DNA of 64,000 nt from Agromyces sp. CF514 (GTDB taxonomy: Bacteria > Actinomycetota > Actinomycetes > Actinomycetales > Microbacteriaceae). This document shows positions 18,235 to 27,680 of this stretch, in pieces. Positions within the stretch are counted from its first letter, which is position 1, and every line of letters starts with the position of its first letter. The stretch is taken from contig NZ_FOZD01000002.1 of the NCBI RefSeq assembly GCF_900113185.1, positions 744,001-808,000 of the forward strand, in the 5' to 3' direction. Under the pieces are notes generated by a model that did no database searches, was not told the DNA's origin, and was given only the letters and a program-made list of their open reading frames with translations. The translations under genes and the position numbers were made by a program.

Positions 18235-18981
18235 TTACCCGGCGGGTCGGGTGCCGACCGCGACGAGACCGGTTCCGCGGCGACGGTTGAGACGTTGGAG
18301 CACGAGGAACGGGGACGTGCCGATCAGGATCGCGGCACCGAGCAGTCGCGACCTCGGCTGTCCCGTTCGGCCGCTCGCGGCCGTGAAATCCTGGATCGTC
18401 GCCTCGGAGGCGGCCACGATCCTTCCGTCGCGACGATTGCGCACCGCCTCGAGCAGGTAGCCCAACGGCCACGCGTAGACCTCGACGCGCACGTCGACCA
18501 GGCCGGCCTGCTGCATCAGTTCGCGGAGCGCCTCGGGTTCGTACCTGCGGAAGTGCCCGGAGCGCACGTCGGACGCGCCGAATCGGTGCGCGAACGCGGG
18601 CACCGAGAGGAGCACGCGTCCGCCGGGCTTGGCGGCGGCCACCCACTCGCCCAAGGCCGTGGAGTCGTCGTCGATGTGCTCGAGCACCTCGAAGGCGCAC
18701 ACGAGGTCGGCGGGCTCGCCGAGATCGACGCTCGACGGGAACGCGTTCAGCACCCGGCCTCCGGCCGGCGACACGACCTCGGTCGCACGGGCGGCGGATG
18801 TGCTGTCGGGTTCGACCCCGAGGTAGTCGCGGCCCGGCGCGAGCCTGGCACCGACCGAGCCCTCGCCGCAGCCGAACTCGATGATCCGGACGGGGTCGAT
18901 CCGATCGACGTGGCGGCGGACCAGGCTCCATCGGAGGAGGGCCCTCGGGGCGAGCGGCGGCGGTGTCGGGGGCTTTCCCAT
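18235..18981 (-). CDS. Class I SAM-dependent methyltransferase (Methyltransf_11/23 type)
   Basis: 248 residues. The SAM-binding motif is RIIEFGCGEGSVGARLAP. Later motifs are LGVEPDSTSAARA, VCAFEVLEHIDDD (the post-III HxxD type of lipid and sugar methyltransferases) and LLSVPAFAHRFGASD. The C-terminus (about 205-248) carries a hydrophobic helix ending in basic residues and may touch the membrane. As the first gene of the rmlBD operon it probably methylates a sugar or a lipid-linked glycan, possibly capping it; this is an inference. Confidence 0.85.
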   Translation of the reverse strand: MGKPPTPPPLAPRALLRWSLVRRHVDRIDPVRIIEFGCGEGSVGARLAPGRDYLGVEPDSTSAARATEVVSPAGGRVLNAFPSSVDLGEPADLVCAFEVLEHIDDDSTALGEWVAAAKPGGRVLLSVPAFAHRFGASDVRSGHFRRYEPEALRELMQQAGLVDVRVEVYAWPLGYLLEAVRNRRDGRIVAASEATIQDFTAASGRTGQPRSRLLGAAILIGTSPFLVLQRLNRRRGTGLVAVGTRPAG

Positions 18982-19048
18982 GCAGAGGAGTCTGTCAGGG
19001 ATCGGCCGCGAGGAGGAGGGCGGATCGGAAAGTCGGCGAACGGGCTCC

Positions 19049-19054
19049 TAGACT
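19049..19054 (+). promoter_or_regulatory. Probable -10 of the GT4 gene at 19088
   Basis: TAGACT, giving a leader of about 28 bases that contains the GGAGG before the TTG start. Confidence 0.4.
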
Positions 19055-19087
19055 GGTGAGGCCCTGCACCAGAACCCGGAGGACGAA

Positions 19088-20239
19088 TTGCACGAGCGCC
19101 CGGAGCGGAGCATCGCGATCATCACGTGCTACAAGCACCCAGACTACGTGCGCGCGGCTTCGCTGCGCGCCGCAGCGCGGAGCAGCGGCCTCTTCGACGA
19201 GGTCGAGGTGGTCAAGAACCGTTCGCGCGGGCTCTCCCGGTATCCGCAGGTCATCGGCGCACTGGTCCGCATGATGCGCCGCCCGCCATCGGCGTACCTG
19301 GTGACGTTCCGCGGCTACGAGATCCTCCCGTTCGTGCTGCTCCTCTCCCGAGGGCGTCCCGTCTACTACGACGAGTTCATCAACCCGGTCGAGTGGTTCG
19401 TGCACGAGCACGGCAAGTTCCGCGAGGGTTCGATTCCCGCACGCCTGATGCGGTCGTTCTTCCGGCGCCTGATGCTCCGCTCCGCCGGCGTGCTCACCGA
19501 CACCGAGTCCCACGCCGATCGTTCGGCCGAACTCATGGACCTGCCGCGGTCGCTCTTCACGGCCGTGCCGGTGGGAACCGACGAGGCGGCGTTCCGGCCC
19601 GCTGTCGACGAGGGTGCCGCGCGGGCGTCGGGCACGGGCGACGGCGTCTTCCGGGTGCTCTACTACGGCTCGATGCTGCCGTTGCACGGACTCGAGGTCG
19701 TGCTCGAGGCGGCCGAGCAGCTGGCGGGCGAGTCCGGCATCGCGTTCGGCTTCGTCGGCGGGGACGACGCCGATGCCGCGCTCGTCGAGCGGGCGCGGGC
19801 GGCGGGCGCGCAGGTCGAGCACCGCGCGTGGGTGCCGTACGAGGAATTGCCGCAACTGTTCGCCCGACACGACCTGATGCTCGGGGGGCCGTTCGGCGGC
19901 ACCGAGCAGGCCCAGTACGTCATCACGGGCAAGACCTACCAGTTCCTGGCGTCCGCACTGCCGGTCGTGGTCGGCGCGAATCTCGAGAGCGGTGTCCTCA
20001 CCGACCGCGTCGACGCCCTGATCGTGCCCCAATCGGACCCGGCCGCGCTCGCGCAGACGATCCGATGGGCGCGCGAGCACGGGTCGGAGCTCGACCGCAT
20101 CGGAGCGAACGGTCGGGCCACCTACGAGCGGCTATTCTCCGTCGACCGCGTCGCCGACCGGCTGCGCATCGCTCTTGGTGCGGAGCATGCGGCCGAGGTG
20201 GAACATGCTCGAGATGCCGAAGAGCACCGCCAGGAATAG
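19088..20239 (+). CDS. Glycosyltransferase, GT4-like (GT-B fold)
   Basis: 383 residues from a TTG at 19088 that is preceded by GGAGG. The N-terminal domain has SIAIITCYKHPDYVRAASL and VTFRGYEILPFVLLL; the donor domain has VLYYGSMLPLHGLEVVLEAAE, FGFVGGDDADAA, HRAWVPYEELPQLFARHDL and FGGTEQAQYVITGKTYQFLA. The natural end of the family is near residue 355. The last 36 codons are an extra charged tail that is antisense to the next gene. Sugar specificity is unknown. Confidence 0.88.
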   Translation: MHERPERSIAIITCYKHPDYVRAASLRAAARSSGLFDEVEVVKNRSRGLSRYPQVIGALVRMMRRPPSAYLVTFRGYEILPFVLLLSRGRPVYYDEFINPVEWFVHEHGKFREGSIPARLMRSFFRRLMLRSAGVLTDTESHADRSAELMDLPRSLFTAVPVGTDEAAFRPAVDEGAARASGTGDGVFRVLYYGSMLPLHGLEVVLEAAEQLAGESGIAFGFVGGDDADAALVERARAAGAQVEHRAWVPYEELPQLFARHDLMLGGPFGGTEQAQYVITGKTYQFLASALPVVVGANLESGVLTDRVDALIVPQSDPAALAQTIRWAREHGSELDRIGANGRATYERLFSVDRVADRLRIALGAEHAAEVEHARDAEEHRQE

Positions 20240-21094
20240 CGCGTAGAACGCCCGGTCGACGATGCCCGCGGCGACGATGATGTCCAGCGGCACGCCGTGC
20301 AGTCCCTGGGCGAACACCAGGAACGCCTCGCGGATGCCGATCGCGCCGGGCGTGATCGAGACGAACAGCGACAGGTTGGCGCTGCCCGAATACACGAGGA
20401 TCTGCATCGGCGAGTACTCGCCCGGCGAGCTCACCGCAGCGATCTCGACGCCGAAGATGACCGTCATCAGCGCGAACTGCACGATCGTGACGAGGGCGAT
20501 GGCGACGACCCACGGCCAGGCGTGCACGAGCGACATGCGTCGCACCGCGACGATCACGACCACGATGCCGACGACGACGATCAGGGCGGACAGCCACGGC
20601 ATGGTCGTCAGGAACAGGGCGGCGGCGTTGATCACGCCGAACACGAAGAAGTAGTACACCGTGGCGAGCAGGTAGTCGCGGAACCGCATGCCGATGCGCG
20701 ACTTGAGATACACCGCACGGATGCCGGGGCCGCTCTGCATCGGGCCGAAGAAGTTCGACACCGTCGAGTAGACGGTGAGCAGGAAGCTCTCGCCGACCGG
20801 GAGCCTCGCTCCGGCGAGGCGCACCGTCGACACGAGGACGCCGAAGTGGGTCACCAGGACGGCGCTGTAGAGCACCAGCAGCAGGGCGAGGTTCGCCCAG
20901 CCGATCGCCAGGGCGTCGATGACGATGCCCGGGTTCAACGCCACGTACGTCGCGAGCAGTGCCGTGAAGGTCACCAGGATGGCGATCGCGAGCGCACGCT
21001 TGTGCGCTCGGATCCACGCCACCGGGCGCGACGCGACGATCCGCTCCCAGAGCCTCCTGGCCCGGGCGAGCCCGTCAGCGACCGTAGCGTTCAT
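20132..21094 (-). CDS. UPF0104/AglD-type flippase-like membrane protein (LPG synthase TM region family)
   Basis: 320 residues with about eight transmembrane segments. The signatures are NFFGPMQSGPGIRAVYLK, VFGVINAAALFL and SLFVSITPGAIGIREAFLVF, which belong to the integral membrane region shared by MprF and AglD-like proteins. In glycan loci such proteins often sit beside DPM1-like glycosyltransferases, as here, where the two genes overlap by 20 bases. It may act on a lipid-linked sugar. Its 3' end overlaps the convergent GT4 gene by 108 bases. Confidence 0.85.
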   Translation of the reverse strand: MNATVADGLARARRLWERIVASRPVAWIRAHKRALAIAILVTFTALLATYVALNPGIVIDALAIGWANLALLLVLYSAVLVTHFGVLVSTVRLAGARLPVGESFLLTVYSTVSNFFGPMQSGPGIRAVYLKSRIGMRFRDYLLATVYYFFVFGVINAAALFLTTMPWLSALIVVVGIVVVIVAVRRMSLVHAWPWVVAIALVTIVQFALMTVIFGVEIAAVSSPGEYSPMQILVYSGSANLSLFVSITPGAIGIREAFLVFAQGLHGVPLDIIVAAGIVDRAFYALFLAVLFGISSMFHLGRMLRTKSDAQPVGDAVDGE

Positions 21095-22016
21095 GCTTCA
21101 GCAGCGTGAGTGCGTCTTCGTTCAGCGAGCGAACGATCCTGATGAGGTCGGCGATGACGCCGAGCGCCATCGAGAGGAGCGCGCCGATCGCCAGGATCAT
21201 GCCGATCATCAGCGACTGGAGGTTCTCGCCCTGCGTGCCGAGGACCACGAGGGCGAGGTACCGCACGAACGGCACCAGGGCGCAGATCGCGAGGAGCGCG
21301 CTCAACCAGGAGAACAGCACGTACGGGCGGTACATGAGATACGAGCGGAGGATGGCGGAGCCCGATCGGAACATGTGCTGCCAGATGTTCTTGAACAGCC
21401 GCGACTCGCGGGTCTTCGCGTTGGTCTCGACCGGGACGCTCACGATCGCCATGCGCTTGTAGCCGGCCTGGATGATCGTCTCCATGCAGTAGCTGAACCG
21501 CGTGACGATGTTCAGGCGGATCAGCGCGGAGGCCGTGTACGCGCGGAAGCCGCTCGCCGCGTCGGGGAGGTCGGTGCTGGCCGCCTTGTTGACGACCCAG
21601 CTGCCGAAGCGCTGCATGACCTTCTTGAACGGCGAGAAGTGCGTGATCTTGCTGGTCTGCCGGTCGGCGATGACGATGTCCGCCCGGTCCTCCATGATCG
21701 GCTTCAGCAGGTCGGGGATGCGGTCCTGGGGGTACTGGTTGTCGCCGTCGGTGTTGACGACCACGTCGGCGCCGTGGCGGAGCGCGTAGTCGACGCCGTC
21801 GGCGAAGGACTGCGCGAGGCCCATGTTGCGGGCGTGCCTGACGAAGTGGGTGACTCCGTGTTCACGTGCGATCTCGATCGTGCGATCGGTCGAGCCGTCG
21901 TCGATGACCAGGATCTCGATGGAGTCGACGCCCGGGATCGATTTTGGGATCGACTGGAGGACGAGGGGGAGGGTCTCCTCCTCGTTGAGGCAGGGGATCT
22001 GAACGAATACGCGCAT
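21075..22016 (-). CDS. Polyprenyl-phosphate glycosyltransferase, GT2 (DPM1/GtrB-like)
   Basis: 313 residues. GT2 motifs are VFVQIPCLNEEETLPL, ILVIDDGSTDRT, ADVVVNTDGDNQYPQD (DxD) and DLPDAASGFRAYTASAL. Two C-terminal membrane segments follow (about 235-255 and 270-290). Such enzymes load a sugar onto undecaprenyl phosphate for use outside the cell. The ATG at 22016 is used; a GTG two codons earlier is possible. A TATGAT hexamer lies at 22072-22067. The downstream flippase-like gene is coupled, and GtrA-type partners fit the pathway. Confidence 0.92.
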   Translation of the reverse strand: MRVFVQIPCLNEEETLPLVLQSIPKSIPGVDSIEILVIDDGSTDRTIEIAREHGVTHFVRHARNMGLAQSFADGVDYALRHGADVVVNTDGDNQYPQDRIPDLLKPIMEDRADIVIADRQTSKITHFSPFKKVMQRFGSWVVNKAASTDLPDAASGFRAYTASALIRLNIVTRFSYCMETIIQAGYKRMAIVSVPVETNAKTRESRLFKNIWQHMFRSGSAILRSYLMYRPYVLFSWLSALLAICALVPFVRYLALVVLGTQGENLQSLMIGMILAIGALLSMALGVIADLIRIVRSLNEDALTLLKHERYGR

Positions 22017-22115
22017 GAACACTCTCGGAAAGCAGGGAAGCCCCGGGGGGTCGCGGGGCTCGCGTCATCATACCCGCTCAGATCGAGCGGGAACCGGGCC
22101 GCGGCTCGGGCCGAC

Positions 22116-22121
22116 TACACT
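22116..22121 (+). promoter_or_regulatory. Probable -10 before the 927-residue membrane protein
   Basis: TACACT in the 220-base divergent gap. It implies a leader of over 100 bases ending in GGAGG at about 22226. Confidence 0.35.
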
Positions 22122-22236
22122 CATTGAGCCGACCGGTGCACCCGAACCGGTCGTTCGAAGAGCGCCTGCCGAGACATCCGCGCGGAAAGCACCCGGCTCC
22201 GTACACCCCGGCACGCGCGCATGACGGAGGAACTGC

Positions 22237-25020
22237 ATGAAGGCCGTGTCGACCAGGCGACGCTCCGCGATCACCCTGATCACCGAAGTCGTCGCATGGG
22301 GTGCGCTCGTGGTGTTCACCGTCCTGTCGCTCGGCAGCTCGCTCATCGGCACCAGCACATTCCTGCGCACCGACATGTTCGCCAACTGGGCGCCGTGGAC
22401 CTCGACCCTCGAGGACAGCCCGCTGCAGTTGCCGTTCTGGGGCGACACCGTCGACTCCGGCGCGTCGCAGACCATGCTCCTCACCGAGAGCGCCCACGAT
22501 GGCGTGCTCGCCGAATGGAACCCGTACGTCGCGGGCGGCGCGGAGCTCGGCGGCCTGCCGAACTCCGGCGCGTACTCTCCGCTCTCTGCGCCGTGGTGGA
22601 TCCTCCCGTCCGAGTTCGCGCCCGCCGCCGTGAAGGTCCTCGAGATCGCCGTGATCGCCGTCGGCATGTCGCTGCTGCTGCGACGCCTCGGCGCGAAACG
22701 CGTGACCTGGCCGCTGGCGGCGTTGGCCTACGCCTCGAGCGGCTTCATGATCGCCTGGACGAACTGGCCGCAGACGAGGGTCGCGGCGCTCGTGCCGCTG
22801 CTCTTCTGGGCCCTCGACCGGGCCGCCGTCCGACGACGCGCCCGCGACGCGGTGCCCGTCGCGGCTGCACTGGCCGGCATGCTGCTCGGCGGGTTCCCGG
22901 CCGTCGTCGCCTACGCGCTGTACGCCGGCGGAGCCTACGTGCTCGTCCGGGCGGCCGCGACATCCGGGCGTGTGAAGGCCGTGCTGCGTGCGAGCATCGT
23001 CGCCCTCGCGGGCGTGGTCGGCGGTGTGCTGCTGTCGGCCTGGCAGATCGTGCCCTTCGCGATCAACGCGGCCAACGTGATCGACTTCGGCGTCCGCGAA
23101 CAGACCGGCGACAGCCATTCCGCATTCTGGAACCTCGCCTCGGCGTTCGTCCCGGACATCAACGGCGGCCCCGACGGCGTCGGCATCTGGCGCCAGGGCC
23201 ATCCCATCGAGGCGTTCTCGTACGCCGGCATCGCGGTCGTCGGTCTGGCCGCCTGCGCGGTCGTGATCCGCGCGCGCCGGCGCTCGCGGGTGTCCGCCGT
23301 CGGGTTCTTCGCGACCGCGCTCGCGATCTGCGTCGTGCTGACCTACGTCGGCGGGTTCGCACTCGAGCTGGCGCAGGAACTGCCGATCATGTCGACCAAC
23401 TCGATCGGCCGGCTGCGTTCGATCATCGGCTTCTTCGTGGCGGTGCTCGCCGCCCTCGGAATGAGCAAGCTCCTCGACCCCGTTCCGCTGAAGGTCGAGT
23501 GGCGCCTCGCACGGGCGAGCCGCACCCACCTGATCGGGCTGGTCCTGCGCATCGTGTTCGCCATCGCGCTCGCCGTCGGCACGGTCGTGATCGTGCGCGA
23601 GGCCTACGACCAGGTGCCGCTCGACGACCGCTTCGCGATGCTGCGCCATCAGGCCAGGTGGATCGCCGCCGGCGCGCTCGTCGTGATCGCGCTCGTCATC
23701 GGCGCATACCTCTGGACCCGGCGCGCCCAGCCGGTCCGGGTCCTCGTGACCGTGGCGGCGCTCGCGGTCGTCACGACCGTGCCCGCGGTCGGGGTGACCG
23801 ACCTCTGGTGGAAGACGAGCAGGCTCGACACCTTCTTCGTGGTGACCGACACCCATGAGTTCCTCGCAGACGAGCTCGGCGGATCCCGATACGCGACGGT
23901 CAACAACGCCATGATGCCCGGATCGAGCTCGGCCTACCGGCTGCGCGCCGTCGACGGGCACGCCTTCCACACGACCCAGTGGCGCGACCTGCTGCTGGCC
24001 GTCGACCCCGACATGATGCCGACACCCACCTACTCGTCGATGAACGGCGACAACCTGCCCGAGTCGATCACCTCGCCGGTGCTCGACCGACTCGCCGTCG
24101 AGTACGTCGTGGCCCCGCCAGGACTGCCCGTGATCGGCTCGACCGAGACCCCGGGGCCGGCAACCGGCACCGTCGCGCTCGCATCGGGCGAATCGGCCTC
24201 CACCGCGGTCGGCACCGGTCCGCTCCGCGGACTGGTCCTCACCGCGCCCGAGCAGCTCGGCGGAGCCAACGGCATCCGCCTGAACGTCGATCTCCTGGCC
24301 GCCGACGGAAGCACGATCACGTCCACGTCGACGTGGATGCCGCACGCCCAGAACGAGGTGCGGATCGCCGTCATGGGAGACGACCTCGATGCCTCCACGC
24401 AGTGGACGGCGCGGGTGACCGTCGAGGGCGACGACCTCCGCGGTGCGTTCGCGACCGCGGACGACGGCACGCTGACCGCCGCGATCGTGCGACCCGAAGC
24501 CGACGGACTGCGCATCGCGCACACGGGGGACTCGACGGTCTACGAGCGCACCACCGCGCTCGACCGCGTGCGATGGGCGTCCGATTCGATCGTCGAGGAG
24601 GATTCCGATCGACAGGTCGAGATGCTCGCGTCCGGCGAGATCGGCGACGACACCGTGCTGCTCGACGACGCGGCCGACGAACAGCCCACCGAGCCCGGGT
24701 CGAGCGCGACCGTCGTGGAGACCGACGGCGACGACCGCATGCAGCTGCAGGTCGACGCCGACGGACCCGGCTGGGTCGTCGTCGCCGACTCCCTCGACCG
24801 ACCGGGCTGGTCGGCGACGCTCGACGGCGAGCCCGTCGAGTTGGCCGGCGCCGAGCACGCCGCGGCGGCCGTGCACGTCGACGAGGCGGGGCAGCACGAG
24901 ATCGTGCTCGAGTACCGCACCCCCGGTCTGACGGCCGGGATCGCGGTCACCGCGCTGACACTGCTGGGCCTGCTGGCCTGGGGCATCGTCGGCTTCGTGG
25001 TCCGGCGCCGTCGGAGCTGA
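22237..25020 (+). CDS. Large YfhO-like membrane protein
   Basis: 927 residues. Residues 1-520 hold about twelve membrane segments. The first outer loop carries FLRTDMFANWAPW and PLQLPFWGDTVDSG, with WNPYVAGGAELGG after it; this Asp-bearing loop is the kind seen in GT-C and YfhO-type proteins. Residues 530-900 form an extracytoplasmic region ending with a beta-rich domain (WVVVADSLDRPGWSATLDGE), which is the YfhO hallmark, then a last membrane helix and a basic tail. YfhO proteins are linked to glycosylation of wall polymers. The ATG has GGAGG upstream. Confidence 0.85.
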   Translation: MKAVSTRRRSAITLITEVVAWGALVVFTVLSLGSSLIGTSTFLRTDMFANWAPWTSTLEDSPLQLPFWGDTVDSGASQTMLLTESAHDGVLAEWNPYVAGGAELGGLPNSGAYSPLSAPWWILPSEFAPAAVKVLEIAVIAVGMSLLLRRLGAKRVTWPLAALAYASSGFMIAWTNWPQTRVAALVPLLFWALDRAAVRRRARDAVPVAAALAGMLLGGFPAVVAYALYAGGAYVLVRAAATSGRVKAVLRASIVALAGVVGGVLLSAWQIVPFAINAANVIDFGVREQTGDSHSAFWNLASAFVPDINGGPDGVGIWRQGHPIEAFSYAGIAVVGLAACAVVIRARRRSRVSAVGFFATALAICVVLTYVGGFALELAQELPIMSTNSIGRLRSIIGFFVAVLAALGMSKLLDPVPLKVEWRLARASRTHLIGLVLRIVFAIALAVGTVVIVREAYDQVPLDDRFAMLRHQARWIAAGALVVIALVIGAYLWTRRAQPVRVLVTVAALAVVTTVPAVGVTDLWWKTSRLDTFFVVTDTHEFLADELGGSRYATVNNAMMPGSSSAYRLRAVDGHAFHTTQWRDLLLAVDPDMMPTPTYSSMNGDNLPESITSPVLDRLAVEYVVAPPGLPVIGSTETPGPATGTVALASGESASTAVGTGPLRGLVLTAPEQLGGANGIRLNVDLLAADGSTITSTSTWMPHAQNEVRIAVMGDDLDASTQWTARVTVEGDDLRGAFATADDGTLTAAIVRPEADGLRIAHTGDSTVYERTTALDRVRWASDSIVEEDSDRQVEMLASGEIGDDTVLLDDAADEQPTEPGSSATVVETDGDDRMQLQVDADGPGWVVVADSLDRPGWSATLDGEPVELAGAEHAAAAVHVDEAGQHEIVLEYRTPGLTAGIAVTALTLLGLLAWGIVGFVVRRRRS

Positions 25021-25104
25021 TCGCCGGGGCCGCGCCCCACGGCCCGCTCTCGACGTGCGCAGGCCCGCTCGTGGCGTCCGCACGGTCGGGCGCCGCGAGA
25101 GCGC

Positions 25105-25950
25105 TCAGTGCGCCGACATCCTCGCCCGTACGCCGAGGCCCACGCGGAGCACCTGCCGCAGCGGCCAGAGCCACCAGCCGTGGTACCGCTTCTCGAGGAA
25201 CCGGTACGCGCTGTCGTGGTGGGCGCGCGTCATCGCCGTGAGCGACTTCTCGGTGGAGTGCGCGCCGGTGTGCACGACCGACGCGTGCGGTTCGTACCGG
25301 TTGCGGTAGCCGGCATCGAGGAGCCTCGCCCCGAGGTCGACGTCCTCGAAGTACATGAAGAAGCCGTCGTCGAAGCCGTCGATCTCGTCGAAGGCCGAAC
25401 GGCGCACCAGCACGCACGCGCCGGAGAGCCATTCGGCGTCACGGGGTACCGGAGCCTCGTTCGAGCGCCGGTAGGCGGCGGTGAACGGGTTGCCCGGCCA
25501 GATGTTGCGCAGCGCTGCGTGACCCGTGCCGCTCAGCAGCCGCGGAAGCTGACGCGCCGAGGGGTAGACCGTGCCGTCTTCGTCGGTGATGAGCGGGCCG
25601 ATCGAGCCGATCGCGGCATCGTCTGCGGCCGCGAGCAGGCGGTCGATGGATGTCGCGCCCAACGTGACGTCGGGGTTGACGACCAGCACCCACTCGGTGT
25701 CGGCGCCGAACGCCCGCACGGCCGCGTTGACGGCTCCTCCGTAGCCGGGATTCGGCAGCGCCAGGTACTCGGCTCCGGCGTCGGCCGCGATCGTGCGGAC
25801 GGACTCGGTGCCGAGGTTGTCTGCGACGACGATGCGCACCGGCTGGGAGGTCGCGTCCGCGACGGACTCGAGCAGGCCGGGGAGGACGGCATCGGAACCG
25901 TAGCTCACAGTGACCACGAGCACGCGTGGGGGAGGAGTGCGTTCGTTCAT
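25105..25950 (-). CDS. Glycosyltransferase, GT2 family, rhamnosyltransferase (WbbL-like)
   Basis: 281 residues. Motifs are VLVVTVSYGSDAVLPGLLES, VVADNLGTES, NPGYGGAVNAAVR, the DxD-like VVNPDVTLG, LSGACVLVRRSAF and FFMYFEDVDLGARL. This set is that of dTDP-rhamnosyl transferases such as WbbL, which fits the rmlC-rmlA genes divergent from it. The ATG at 25950 follows a TATGAT hexamer (25966-25961) by ten bases. An ATG at 25965 would add five residues. Confidence 0.9.
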   Translation of the reverse strand: MNERTPPPRVLVVTVSYGSDAVLPGLLESVADATSQPVRIVVADNLGTESVRTIAADAGAEYLALPNPGYGGAVNAAVRAFGADTEWVLVVNPDVTLGATSIDRLLAAADDAAIGSIGPLITDEDGTVYPSARQLPRLLSGTGHAALRNIWPGNPFTAAYRRSNEAPVPRDAEWLSGACVLVRRSAFDEIDGFDDGFFMYFEDVDLGARLLDAGYRNRYEPHASVVHTGAHSTEKSLTAMTRAHHDSAYRFLEKRYHGWWLWPLRQVLRVGLGVRARMSAH

Positions 25951-26070
25951 CAAGACACCGATCATAGGCGGTTCCGCTGTGCGACGACGGCGTCCGCGCG
26001 CCCGCGCCCGCGCACCCCGTGCGGCACTCGGGCGGTGCCCGCACGAAACGGTCGCGAGTCGGCGCGATGG

Positions 26071-26076
26071 TAGGAT
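26071..26076 (+). promoter_or_regulatory. Leaderless -10 of rmlC-rmlA
   Basis: TAGGAT, then six bases, then the GTG of rmlC at 26083. Confidence 0.5.
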
Positions 26077-26082
26077 TGCGCG

Positions 26083-26691
26083 GTGCAGATCCGCGAACTG
26101 AAGATCCCCGACAGCTACGAGATCACGCCGAAGCAGTTCCCGGACGACCGGGGAGTCTTCCTCGAGTGGTACCGCTTCGATCGACTCGCCGAAGCGGTCG
26201 GACATCCGCTCGACCTCGCTCAGGGCAACACCTCCGTCTCGAAGCGCGGTGTGGTGCGCGGCATCCACTTCGCCGACGTCCCCCCGAGCCAGGCGAAGTA
26301 CGTGACCGCCACGCACGGCGCCGTGCTCGACTTCGTGATCGACATCCGGGTCGGTTCGCCGACGTTCGGTCAGTGGGACTCCGTGCTGCTCGACGACGTC
26401 GACCGCCGCGCGATCTACATCTCCGAGGGACTCGGCCACTGCTTCGTCGCGCTCACCGACGACGCGACCGTGAGCTACCTGGTCACGTCGACGTTCAACG
26501 CCGGCCGCGAGCACGGCATCAACCCCCTCGACCCCGACGTCGCGCTCGACTTCGGTCTCCCGATCGAAGAGCTCCTGCTCTCGCCCAAGGACACCGAGGC
26601 ACCGAGCCTCGCCGAGGCCGCTGCGAGCGGGCTCCTGCCCACCTGGGAAGCGGCGCGGGCCTACTACACGGAACTGAACGGAGCTCGCTGA
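26083..26691 (+). CDS. rmlC: dTDP-4-dehydrorhamnose 3,5-epimerase (RmlC)
   Basis: Cupin epimerase of 202 residues. The signature is [18 protein letters not shown] with the catalytic histidine, then [40 protein letters not shown] and GINPLDPDV. The GTG at 26083 has no ribosome site, and the message appears leaderless. rmlA starts on the last base of its stop codon (TGATG), so both are made together. Confidence 0.95.
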   Translation: MQIRELKIPDSYEITPKQFPDDRGVFLEWYRFDRLAEAVGHPLDLAQGNTSVSKRGVVRGIHFADVPPSQAKYVTATHGAVLDFVIDIRVGSPTFGQWDSVLLDDVDRRAIYISEGLGHCFVALTDDATVSYLVTSTFNAGREHGINPLDPDVALDFGLPIEELLLSPKDTEAPSLAEAAASGLLPTWEAARAYYTELNGAR

Positions 26692-27566
26692 TGCGCGGCA
26701 TCATCCTCGCCGGTGGGTCCGGCACCCGACTCTGGCCGATCACCAAGGGCATCTCCAAGCAGCTGATGCCCATCTACGACAAGCCGATGATCTACTACCC
26801 CCTGTCGACGCTCATGATGGCCGGCATCCGCGAGATCCTCATCATCACGACGCCCGAGTACAACGACCAGTTCAAGGCGCTCCTCGGCGACGGCTCCCAG
26901 CTGGGCATCCGGCTCGAGTACGCCGTGCAGCCGTCGCCCGACGGACTCGCGCAGGCGTTCATCATCGGCGAGGAGTTCATCGGCGACGAGTCTGTGGCCC
27001 TCGTGCTGGGCGACAACATCTTCCACGGCACCGGCCTGGGCTCCTCGCTCCGCGACAACGGCGAGATCGAGGGCGGCCTCGTCTTCGCGTACCACGTGTC
27101 GAACCCGAAGGCGTACGGCGTGGTCGAGTTCGACGACGACATGCGGGCGATCTCGATCGAAGAGAAGCCCGCGGAGCCCAAGAGCAACTATGCGGTGCCC
27201 GGGCTCTACTTCTACGACAACTCCGTCGTCGAGATCGCGAAGACGATCGAGCCGAGTGAACGCGGCGAACTCGAGATCTCGACGGTCAACGAGCGCTACC
27301 TGAACGACGGCAAGCTGCAGGTGCAGGTGCTCGCGCGCGGCACCGCGTGGCTCGACACCGGCACGTTCGAATCGATGATGCAGGCGTCCGACTACGTGCG
27401 CGTGATCGAGGACCGCCAGGGATTCAAGATCGGATGCATCGAGGAGATCGCGTTCCGCGCCGGATGGATCGACGACCGTCAGCTCGAGGAGCTCGCCCGC
27501 CCGCTCGTGAAGAGCGGGTACGGCAACTACCTGGTGACGCTGGCCCAGTCGGAGCGCCGAGGCTGA
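26691..27566 (+). CDS. rmlA: Glucose-1-phosphate thymidylyltransferase (RmlA)
   Basis: First enzyme of dTDP-rhamnose synthesis, 291 residues. The nucleotide-binding start is [18 protein letters not shown], then [39 protein letters not shown], the [20 protein letters not shown] site and [15 protein letters not shown]. All match the family closely. A 14-base terminator stem follows at 27620. Confidence 0.97.
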   Translation: MRGIILAGGSGTRLWPITKGISKQLMPIYDKPMIYYPLSTLMMAGIREILIITTPEYNDQFKALLGDGSQLGIRLEYAVQPSPDGLAQAFIIGEEFIGDESVALVLGDNIFHGTGLGSSLRDNGEIEGGLVFAYHVSNPKAYGVVEFDDDMRAISIEEKPAEPKSNYAVPGLYFYDNSVVEIAKTIEPSERGELEISTVNERYLNDGKLQVQVLARGTAWLDTGTFESMMQASDYVRVIEDRQGFKIGCIEEIAFRAGWIDDRQLEELARPLVKSGYGNYLVTLAQSERRG

Positions 27567-27619
27567 GCGGCCGCGCGCCGGTCGGCATCCCACCGATCGG
27601 CGCGACCCGCTGAAACGAG

Positions 27620-27652
27620 GACGGCGGCGATGTCATCGACATCGCCGCCGTC
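27620..27652. terminator. Bidirectional hairpin between rmlA and wzt
   Basis: Perfect 14-base stem (27620-27633 and 27639-27652, GACGGCGGCGATGT) with a 5-base loop and T-rich TCGTCGTCTC after it. It separates the convergent rmlA and ABC transporter genes. Confidence 0.85.
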
Positions 27653-27680
27653 GTCGTCTCGGTCGGTCCCGTTCTCGCGA

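Noticed and set aside
22078..25083. A 1001-codon open frame on the minus strand
   Set aside because: It is the mirror of the YfhO-like gene. Its translation is Arg/Gly/Asp/His-rich with no domains, as expected for the antisense of a high-GC gene.
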